From Bradysia coprophila (Eukaryota; Arthropoda; Insecta; Diptera; Sciaridae): a stretch of DNA of 64,000 nucleotides. Below are positions 31,830 to 43,800 of this stretch, one piece after another (the stretch's first letter is position 1; each line of letters begins with the position of its first letter). Under the pieces are notes generated by a model. It was not told the origin of the DNA and made no database searches. It saw nothing but the letters and a program-made list of their open reading frames with translations. Both the position numbers and the translations under genes were made by a program. The DNA is taken from positions 434,001-498,000 of the forward strand of contig NC_050738.1 in assembly GCF_014529535.1 (NCBI RefSeq), in the 5' to 3' direction.

Positions 31830-34800
31830 TTACGAGTACTGATATGATTGATAGTCGCCCGTATCCAATCTACTGTTTAGTATGATCATATCACGGTGCA
31901 TTTGGTCCATTTTCATTTTAAGTGCTGATCGATCGTGTAGTAAAGTTCTGCAATGGAAATGTTCTAGTGTTGATCGATGTCTGGCGCCTTGTATACAATT
32001 TTACCAACTTACCGTATGTGTTCATCTTGTTTAGCGAGCAAATGATTGGCTAAATTTTCGCGTTCCTTCAGTTCACCGATCGCATTTTGTGAGACAGACA
32101 ACGACTCGGTTAATTTTTCTTTGATTTCGTAAAGATTTCTTTGAACAAAATAAAAAGACAAATTTTAAACGACCATCAGGTCGACAGACTGTCAGGTCGA
32201 TGGACAAACTTACTCGTAATTGCTTTTCAACAAATCGTATTCCTGTTTCATTTCCTTACATTTCTCTATCACTTTATTCAATTTGGTCTCAAGTAACCGG
32301 TGACCGTTCACATGCGTTGCGCATTGTTGGTTTAACGCTGAATTTTGTTTCCTCAGGGTAGTTAGTTCGGCTTCTTTTTCCTACAAATGGAAAACTTTAT
32401 TGAGAAAACATAAACACTTTACAATCAACTACTGTTAGGTTAACTAAAAGCTTTTCCAATTGCGAACGAACGTGTCCAACATCGGCCTGCATGTCATTGA
32501 TTAAACTGTTGTTACTTTCGAGAGATTTAATTTGTCGTTTAAATCGATCGATTTCATCTTTCAGATGAGCTATCTGTGGATTGAAGTAAATCAGCGGTTC
32601 AAAGGTCACTGCATTCGATTGAATTTTATCCAGCAGTTACCTCTCCGACCAGATCGTCATTTTGCTGATTTAATTTTTGATTTTGAACAGACATGTCCAG
32701 GACGGATTTGTCGGATATACGGCGCGCTTTAATATGCTCATCGATGGATTGTTGTAGCGTATCGTTTTTGTTGATCATTTCCAATTCCATAGCGTTATAG
32801 TCAGTCTGGCGTTTTTCGATGGTGGAAATGCTCTGGTTCAGCTCTTCCTTAAGCCTTAAAGATAAGGTTAATGTTCAATATGGCATGTGACGTAGCGAGT
32901 AGCCAACTTACTTCTCATTTTCTTCCTGCAAATGTGATATGGATTTTAGATTGGAGTCGATGGTAAATTTCAATTTTTCTGTAATCTCAAAGGCAGACTC
33001 CAATTGTTTACTCATTGTGTAGCGGTCGTCTTTCTGCTTTTCCAGTACCATCGATTGTCGCAAGATTTCTTGATTCAGTTCAGCGATCTTTTTTTGGTAA
33101 AATGAGTAGTTATTACACGATCAAAAACGTGGTCACATCGTGGTCACATCGTGGTCACCTACCGTTATTTTCAGCTGAGCCACATCATTTGTTAGTTGTA
33201 CGGACATATCTTTCGCCTTTTGATATTCCTGGTGACTGATTAGTAATTCGTCGATATCTTTTTGATGGCGTTGTTGCGATTGTTCTGTGATTTTCGTCGT
33301 TGTTAATGAATTCTGATTCAATTGAACGGTTAACGAGTTTTTGTCGTTTTCGATTCGTTTGATTTGTTCCATTTGATCATTCATTTTGGCCTTCTGGTCA
33401 TTGAGTTGGCACTCTAACGTTGTGTTCTGTAAACGTAATATTTTCACCGCTTTTCTTTTAAGCAACAAACACAACCTCATCGAAAACCTACTTGACTTCG
33501 TAGCTCATTTGCTTCTGATTCGAATAATTGTATTTGTTGTTGCGATAACTCATATTTCCTTTTAAGATTATCATTCTCGTGCTGTACGTGTTGAAACGAT
33601 TCGAACAGCAACGTTGAATCTTCAATCAACTGTGAAAAAAATCCTGTCTCGGCAAATTTCAATTTAAAAATTTAATTTTTCCTCCATTTACCTTCTGGCT
33701 AAATTTTGATTCGTTCGAGAGAACATTCAATTGGGAACTGAGCTCTTCAACATACTGCTTGAAGCTCCTAAAGTCTTCTATGGAAGGCGTATAGTTTTTC
33801 AATTCGTCAATTATATTGTCTTCCTGAAAATAAATTTTCATAAAAAATCCAACGTTCCATCAACATCTTTTCTATTTATACCATCGCTTTAATATAATGT
33901 ATAACGGCCGTTGTATTTTTGGTAAGAATTGACTTGCAGTCATTCGGTTGGTTGCATTTTAAATTCCTCTTTTCAGCGTCAATCGAGGAGATATTTTCGC
34001 AGTGTTTGCGGGTTTCCTAATCGAAAAAATGGGTTGTTTTTCATTATGTTTCGTAGAGACAATTTAGACCTCAACAATTTCAAATTAAAAATGTTTCTTT
34101 ATCTAAAGCTGAAACGCTATAAACAAAAGGTTGTTCCTAAACTCAGCTAAAGGGCTTTTTTCAGCAAATTCAATTCCTCAACTCGCTTCCGGTTCAAGTT
34201 GGTAACTTCTCATTCCCTGAAAAGCCTTTTCCCATTGGCCATTACGTTAGTAAATTATAGTAAATGTGTTAACGCGTGAATTTGCAAGCGTTTGACGATA
34301 TAATCATTAAATCTGTTACGTCTTTTGTTTAAAGCATCACACAAAATCTTGTACTTCATTTGTTCAACCATTTACACTGCATAAGATCCAGGCATTAATT
34401 TTGAGAATTTTTTTTGAGAAAATTGAAAAAATTGAGAAAATTTGGAAAAATTGAAAAAATTTGAAAAAATTGAAAAAATTTGAAAAAATTGAGAAAAATT
34501 GAGAAAATTTGGAAAAATTGAGAAAACATTTTCTCAAAATTAGAGCCTGATAAGATCACATAAACCGTAGGTCATCACTTATTTTTGTCGTTGTTGTCAA
34601 TAACAGATGATTAAGCTTTTGTTAAAGATTACATCGAGAGATAGGCTGGCGTAATTCCAAAAAAATCCACAAGCCATCATTTAACACTTCATCGTAGTTA
34701 TTGATTTGGTTCTTTAAAATTATCTCGTTGCTTAGACGAGAGAATAAATTACGGAGGACAAGAAGATCAACAAATGTGTAAAGATAAAGATCGCAAAAAC

Positions 34801-37800
34801 AAAGCCACGAAAGGTTTGCTTTCACTCTCCCTTCATGCTTTTAACGAAAGGATTTTTGATGTTTTCGCTGAGTTGAGATCAGCTGACAAAAAGTACCTTC
34901 AGCGATAAAAGTATTTCTTGTCTAGAAGATCTTTTATAAAAATCCTTCCTGTGTCCTTCCCGCATTTATTAAATCGAATGAACGGAAATTAACTAAAGGA
35001 AAAATCAAACAGAAATTTGAAAATTTACGCGGTGACGAGTTATAAGTTATAATCCTTTGCATTCACGATGATTTATAATTTTCGACTGAGTCTTGTTATA
35101 ACTCGTCATTCATAGCATCGCACCAGCAATATGAAAACTTACAATATCATTGCACGACAAAACACACAACTTATCATTTCAACATCGAACCACCAACTAA
35201 ACAGATTTCCCGTATAATGTTTGACTGGAAAGGATAGTTATTTGAGTAATATTCTCTGTACCTCTATCGAAGGATTCGACATTCACATTCGTATGCATTG
35301 CAATTTGTAAATATTATTGAATTGAAACCAATGTCAGGAGTGTGTAGATTTTGATATTTTTACGATTAAATTTAAATTTGGTTTTGTGGCTTTGAAAATA
35401 GCGTCACTCTGCAATGCAACATGTAGTACGTGGTAGTTTTAGTGGATCCGTTTTTTAGCAGTTTTTCTTTAGTTGAAAGGAAATTTCATTTTTTTTTAAA
35501 TTTGCAACCACTGACCCGAGTCAAATTTTTCTTAATTTAATGGAATTACGTTGAAGGATTTAAATTACCAAAAATTCGGAAAACAAATTTTTCCCGACGA
35601 CCTCCTTTCCTTGTGACTCGCAATGCTCGCAATCAAGGTTTGTAGGTGTCTCGTTGCTTACTGATGGTGTTTTTTCCGACACTCAATATTATTTTATTTG
35701 CGGACACATTACATGTCAAAGAGACATAAGCTGAGGAGCTTCACACGTTTTCGTTTTGGAAACGTGTGCATTGAATAAAATAATCTTTTTATTGATTTGT
35801 TTTGGGTTGTATTTGGTTTTCGTAGTAGTAGACGTGTAGATAATAAAATTCATGCAAATGAAACGTATTATAGTAGGACTAAATCGTTCGCAATAAGACA
35901 TCACCGAGAGACAATTAAGCTGTCATTGTCGGTGCGAGCCTGTAAATCACTACAATACAGCAGGAAGGATTTCCTATTGCTGACGTGTTTCGCATCATCA
36001 TCTGGTGAATTCCATTTGAATTTTGTTAATTTTTTGGCAAAACGAAAAAGGACAATACATTCAACTCAAAATATTTAGCAATATTCATGCGACTCTTTGT
36101 TTTTCTGAGTCATATGTCAGATTGATTCTATTTTTGCTCAGATTACTGCTGAGTGAGACAACTGACGCAATGTGCACAATTTGTACGTGTGTAACATGTT
36201 GTAAGAAGGGGAACTGTTAGAATGTAAGAAAAACCATTAAAGACATGAGTTTCTTGCTGACTATTTTGAGGTGAGTCTAGAAGTAGATAATCACTTTTCT
36301 CTGAATTTTCCTTTCTAAATATGTCCCTGATTTCGGAAACGTTTTTGGTTGTTTTAGGCATAAATTTATGCAGTCAAAATGTCTGTATAATAGTAGGTTA
36401 AATTTGTTGCTGGTTGCTGCGAATTTCGACAATGATAAAACAGTTGCCGAAGCTTGTTGTATTTATTACAAAATTGTTAAGCAACTTAACAGCTCCCAAC
36501 GTATTCTGGTTTACTACTAGCCCCATGCAAAAGTTAATTTCTACATTGCAGAATGAAAATAATGATCCAATGAGTCCACCAGGCATCAATAACGTTATAA
36601 CCGAAATGATTTCTGTTACTCGAATAACGTTATTCGGAAAACGAAATCGATTCGGTTAATCGAATAACGTTATTCAGGAACCGAAATGAATTCGGTTACT
36701 CGAATAACGTTATTCAAAATCACGAACTAATTTCGGTTAATTTATCACAAATGCACGCAGATTAAACTAAAGATCACTTCCAAGGACTGAAAAAATACAA
36801 ACTCAAACTCACAGACACAATTAATCGATCTCTGTGGGTCGGGGTCCATTTTTGTATGGAAAAGTTTGGGGCACTATCCGGTACATTGTTCGTTTTTAGT
36901 CTTTGGTCGATAGTGTACAAGGGTGCCACTCCATCCTAGTCCTAAACGATTTAGGTCGCTCAATGGCAAAATGTGTAACAAATGACAAATTGACGAATGT
37001 GGAAATCGACATTTTTCCAAAATTACACATTACTCGCGTAAGGATAAGTTCGGTTTTTTCCAGGATGTTCTCAAAAGAAGGATTTTTGGGTCTATATGTG
37101 TATCTAGGCGATTTAATTGCTGCAATTATTATATAGTAATTCACAAAATCATACATATCAAACACTGGGTAATACTTGAGTATTAAACGAAAATCATGTC
37201 TAGTGCTTGGTCGTAGACCGGCGAAATCCTCTGAGTCGACTTCTTTCGGGATGCTTTTCAGACCACCTCAGTTGCACGCTGTCACCGCGGAATATAGTAG
37301 TCATAAAACTAGAATTCAAGCCATTTCAGGTACCCTCGTCCAACTTTGGGAAACTGTGGAAAGCTCTCGGGAAGGTGTATTGACATTTTTCCGTTATTGT
37401 AGAAAAGTCTAGACCCAACCTTTAAAAACTAGTATTTTTATGGGTCTATCAAAAATAAAAGTTTTGTAGAGAAATAGTTATTTTCATCATAAGGAGAGAA
37501 ATCACGAAATTACAGTATACATACGTTACGTATGCAAAAATAATTCTCGTTGGATACGAGTTCACATACATAATGTGATTAAGTGTGTTCTCTCCATAAT
37601 GAACAAAAGATATGATACGAAAAACATAAAAAACAAAAAGAGCAATAGAGAGTGAGAGAGTTAGCTCCGCCTTCGTATATATCAATTTAAAACAGGTAGC
37701 ATGCGAGTAAAACATCATTTTTATCCCTAGACCTGTTTACAAGGTCTGCTCAGAGAGAACCAAAAAAACTATGGTTTCCGATAATTTTCAGCCCGTGATT

Positions 37801-40800
37801 TCGTCTGTTTTCGTATCATGAAGCGTGTAAAATATATGGCAAGGTCGTTTTACTCGAAAACTTAGCGACGTATAAATAATTTACGCTGTGACGAAACACT
37901 AATAAATCATGAACAAGATGAAGCAGTGCTCAGAGAATTTCAACGATCTACCCCCCTAACTAGTAGTAACAGCAGGTAATTTGCCTAGAAATATATTCAC
38001 AAAAATCCTTCTTGTAGAATTTCCACCGATTTTCGTCATTTGTACACATTTCGCCATTGAGCGACCTAAATCGTCTAGGATGGAGTGGCACCCTTGTACA
38101 CTATCGATTAGAGACTAAAAAAAAACGTACCGGAGAGTGCCTCAAACTTGAATTTTTCCATACAAAAATGGACCCCGGCCCACAGAGATCGATTAATTGT
38201 GTCTGTGAGTTTGAGTGTGTATTTTTTCAGCCCTTGGAAGTTATCTTTAGTGTAATCTGCAATAATTTGTGATAAATTAACCGACATTAGTTCGTGATTT
38301 TGAATAACGTTATTCGAATAACCGAAATCATTTCGGGTAATAATAACGTTATTGGGGATGCCTGAAGTCCACATATAAGGTCAACTTTCAAATGGGGCAG
38401 GTAGTAAGATTTTAGAATGAACATTTTGTCGACTTATTAGCACAACCATTCCTAATGCCTGTCTGAAATACTTCAGAAATTGTCTCAACAAAATTTAAAT
38501 GCCACTGAAACTACACATTTTCTGACTTCGATTTTATTCGTTCATTACACTACACGAACCATTGAACTTGCCAATTGGCAAATTCTTTCTTTCTTAAAAA
38601 AAAAGTCTCAATTTGTTACCGACAGCTACTACAACAATAAACGAAGTGCCTGGGACAATGTTTTCTTATATAGTGAATCTTATCTTGCAGACATTGAAGT
38701 AATAGATTTTGTATCAAATAATTTGAACAAAATGAATAACAGATTCGGCAATTTGAATACGTATCGTCTGTGAAAGTTAAATTCTGAACTAGACACAAGT
38801 TAATTCAACTTTATACTTTTAAGTTGCTTATACAAATCATCAAATCTTCTAACTTATCCGAAAACAAAAGGTCACAAACACAGAACGAATAACGGAAAAA
38901 AGAAATCTGGTAGAGTAAGAGACAATGTCGAGCATTGTTGGTTCTTAAAGATTTTAATAATCAATTATTCATGTGAGCAGGGCATTTTCAATTTTGTGCT
39001 AAAACGTTTGAGTATTATAAATCATTCGGCACGCTATACCCTCATGTACCCTCAACGTACCGCGCAAATATGAAAAGTAATAATTTATCCAATTTCGTTC
39101 GTTTAAAAATTCCAATTTCTTCTTCAAAATATTCAAATTAAAGAAAATTCCAAACTTAAGAAAGACTCAAACTTTTCTACCACACCAAAAAAAAAAAAAA
39201 TTCGTTTCATTCATTTCTATATTCGATACGAATAATAATATTCACACATAAAATTGCATGCCTAGCGGCTATATGAAACGAATGTAATCGATCGGTTTGG
39301 CATTGCAAAAATATTTATTTTTTTCCTGGCCGACGGAATACCTTCAAACGTATGATTGCAACTTTGATTTCATGACTTTCGTGTCACACCAGAAATAGAA
39401 ATTATTTATGATTTTAGAATCAAGATATTTACTCAGGCGTTGTTGTCATTATTTCTTTATTTAAAATAAATAAATTTATTGATGGTGCTGTTTCTGTAGT
39501 CTGTGTGGTTAATAATGCATGTCTCTAATTTAAAGAGATATTTGCTAATAATGTTAACAGATCTAGCGTTAGCTTAGTTCTAGGCTGTAATTAGTTGGCA
39601 ATAGAAGCATATAAATACCGTCAAAAAAGAGTCGCTTCTTCTTACCGATAAATGGTCTAAATATTTATCTTCCAGATAGCTATAATCCTGCGACCACAGA
39701 TACATTTCGCCTCGTAAAAATAAGTTGTCATCCTGCAGAAGACTTATCTTCTTCTCGTATTGAATGTTCTGATAAAAAATTAAAAGAAAGAATAATAACA
39801 GTAAAGGTCAAGCACATCACACACGCTATTCTATGCTTAGGTCAAATGATTAGGGCATATGTTGATCTCAGTGTGGCGTTTGTTTCTAATGAGTGGGTGA
39901 GAAGCTATCATGCGAGTTATTAAATAACTATTTACTTTTAAAGTCGAGTCTCTTCATATTAGACGATGTTAGCCAACTATTGGTACACAAAATTGATTTT
40001 CCTTCAAGTCAGGTAATAGCTTCGAGTATTCTCAGACAGGCAACTTCCTTCTGAGTCACCAGTTACATAGTTTATTTGGTAAAATTAGCGATTAGTGATT
40101 GATTTATAAAACAATACAACACGGCTTGTTAATCCTACATCCTAAGAATGGGACTTGGTTCCTAAGTTATGAAAAAGCCTACAAGTTTGCTACGTTCCAC
40201 ATTATATGCAACTGAATTATGCAGGCGTGTCAAAGGTTCTCGTTAAACCCAGGGAGAGTGGCGAAAATTTCTTAGTTATACAACAATACTAGCGCAACAA
40301 GACGATCAGTCAAAAAAAGAGTAAAACGTGACGCAAGTCCCTGTGCTTACTTCTAAAACAACTGGCATCGTTGTAGGTTTGCACTCAAAAATTTTAGAAA
40401 GAAAATTAAAATTTTAAAAAAAATGAGGCGCAAGTGGTTGATGTTGCGGTAAGTACTTTGAAGAAAATTGTTTATGAAAATCGGCCAGGTGCCACCGGAA
40501 CCATTGGAATTTGAAGATTTTCAGTCTACGACAATATTTTGGAAATTGGACCTGCGTCACGCCCACTATCAACGCAATTCAAGCATGAGTGGTACTCTAA
40601 ATAGAGTACTGAAACTGGACAGTGTATCGAACAATTTTTGGCACTGTTGCTTGAAGTGCATTGCCACTATGCATGATTTATGAGTACTAACTATTTTTAA
40701 TAGCAAATTCTGTCCGATGAATACTGTTTATAGGCGCTAAATATTAAGTGGCAAAAACAATTGACTGGCCCTAAAGGCTTTTGTACCTACTACTACTCGT

Positions 40801-43800
40801 TGGACATTGTTAGCACCACTCTTTTCATTATTTTTTGTTATCAAAATCAGCACCAAAAAAAGACTAACAATTACTCTTACCTCACTGAATAAATCAGAAA
40901 TTTGTTCACTGAAGATAAATGTGTCGATCGGGAGACTGTCGTTATTCGACTCATGGTAGACCTGTAAATTGTAAAAGGTTCGTAATATAATTTCGACTGG
41001 TTACAGTTGTTGTGGGTGGAAGTGCTGTCTCAGTAGTGAGAGATTTTCATGGACAAAAGTAATGGTTTGTTTAAATTTTCGTTAACGGTTTGTATATTTG
41101 TCAATAATAAAATAAATATTTTTCTCTAAATTTTTATAAATCATTTTCTTAATGCAATAATAGCATACGCTTAAAGCATAACAAGGAATAAAACGTTACG
41201 GTGAAGGCACTTGGTGAACACACTGTTTTTTTTTCTAAGCAAAGTTTTTCAATAATTTAATTATCAAATTAAGGTAACGAAGAGAACAAAAAAACGTGAA
41301 ACAAATCTATTTACACAAAAAAACATAAGCAAAATGTTAGTTCCGTCATACAAAGACTTAATCGACAAGATTAATAAAACTTTAATTGACTTGAATACGT
41401 AAGTAAAATCAGATCTAACTGTTCAATATAAAATCAGATCGTAAATTGTCCCCGGCGGACGACCTAAAATAAAATCAAAAATTCATTTAGACATCATGCA
41501 CATTACGCCACCATTTCCATATCGATGACGTATTGTGCCTCTCATTATTTTCACTATGGCTGTTAGTGGATGAACTCACTCCCGGTCGCTTACTGTACTC
41601 CTCAACGACGGACCGTAAATTAGAAATGGTCGTAAGTTGATCGTTACACTTAAAATGGTCAAAAAATTTAAATAATTTTGAGTTGTTGGTCGATTTGTCA
41701 GATACAGCTGATGTGTGTATGCAACTTTATCAATGAATTACCTCTGACTGGATTTTACTACATTTCTCCTGCAGTAGAACGTAGTTACGGTCGATATTGC
41801 TGATCTAGGTGTGGTTTAATGAAAAATTTTGAATGTTAACAAAAAACCTGACGAGTTTACAATGTTACGACCGTCGTAAACACTTACATAAAGCTGAAGG
41901 TCCTTGATTTTATTTTCTAGATGATTATTTCCTAGCTGCTGTTGATTTATCGTTTTTATGTGAATATCCAAAGCGTCCCTAAGGTTGCTCACCTAACAAA
42001 TAGATTGAGAGTTCATATGCTGATTATCCTGACTGATCTTAGCTGTTGAATAAAGAGGCCATTCACAATTTACACAAGCTAAACAAGAAGAATTTCCCCT
42101 ATGTTGCGGACGCGCAAAAATGTATGAAGAAAATATCGACTCAGGGTTCCCTCATTTGCGTGTGTGAATTGTGAATGACCTCTAACAAAGGACATTAACA
42201 ACAAAACTTAACGAGAGACCTATCAATACAATCAATGAAGCATTCTTCGTTTACCGAGCTCTACTTACAGTCTATCTGTTTGTTAATTCTTGGGTAGCAT
42301 AGCCATAGAATGTGTAATCGAATTAGTGTCACGGATTTATTAATAATTTCGCGTGACGTTCGAATTAAAATTTCACTTCTGACTGAACAAAATGCACTAC
42401 TCACCGTCTCTTCATTACGATTGCGATCCGATTCGATTTTCTTTCTCAATTCCAGCAGTTCACAAGTCTTCGACGATTCACTTTTTCTTAAGTCCACAAT
42501 CAATTCGTCTTTGTCTTTTAACAGTTTGTCTTTGGATTCGATTTCTTGCTGTAAATCAACCATCAAATTTGCTAGTTGCCCGATATCGCCGGTATTCACA
42601 TTCATGAGACCCACGGTAGTCAAATGCTTATCAACCTGCGGAAATCCCATTTTCATGATTTTGTGCGGTCATTAAGTGGAAAAATTGATCAAAAATTGAA
42701 AAGAAAATGAAACTGCTAGTCGTGTAACGAAAATAGATAGGTAGCGGTGCAGACCTCCTTGGTACTATACGGTTTAAATATCCGACACATACTGAACGGT
42801 TTTCCCGTCTATATGAAACACGAAAATTGAGTTTTTGAGAATCAATCTCGCACGTGTGCGTTTGCTGTGTGTTACAACAAGGTAGGCACTTTACAAGCAA
42901 ATAGTACATTGAATGACAAGGGGCGAAAGTAAAAAAAATCAACCGTGTGCGAGAGTTGATGCCCGCGCCGAAGGCAAGGGCCTCAATCGCACAGGTTGAA
43001 TTTTTTTACTTTTGCCCCGAGTCGTTCATACTATTTTTTTTGATACCAACATTGAAAATTGATACGTATCGCAAACATCGCAACAAAATGTTGAAATAAA
43101 AAGGCATTTAGCCAGAAAATGCGGGGGTCCAGGGGGCGGCAGCCCCCTGGTATATGAAAAATTTAATAATTTAGCCATCACAACAATAACACACACAAAA
43201 ATTAAGATATAACTAACAAATCATTCAGTAACAAAAAGTATCAACTTTGTATGCTAATTTCAATAAGAACACTGGCGCACAGTGTTTTACAATTTTGATC
43301 AAAGTATTCTGCATAATATGAGCGGATTTTGTTGACAACTCGACTCATTTCTCTCATTTTCTGTGACGTCAGTCACTTTCGCTGTTCGTTCAGTTGCGTT
43401 CGCTCTTCGTTAAGTACTTTCTCCCCGTGGGATGCATTTTTTTACTTTCGCCCCTCATATGCGGGGCGAAAGTATCATTTTTCAATGTTGGTATCAAAAA
43501 ATAGTTATTTACGTATCTGTTGTGGACGGTATATTTTAGGCAATTTCGCGAGTTGTAGCCCGAACGAAGTGAGGGCGACTAGCGAAAGTGCCTAAAATAA
43601 ACCGTCCACAACAGATGCGTATACAACTTTTCATGCCGAGGGCCCAAATTACGAGAAAAATTCCGTAATTTTTGCCCAAGGCATGAAAATATTATTAAAC
43701 GACGGAAATACATAACCGAAGCGTGGTTCAGATTATTATAATGTGAAATCAGATGCATTCTGTGCTAAGTTTAGAACAACTTTTCGATTTTTCGTTCGTT

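Noticed and set aside
37176..37412. Frame inside the hAT-like element as a transposase
   Set aside because: Only 78 codons, with no DDE, BED or hAT dimerisation motif.
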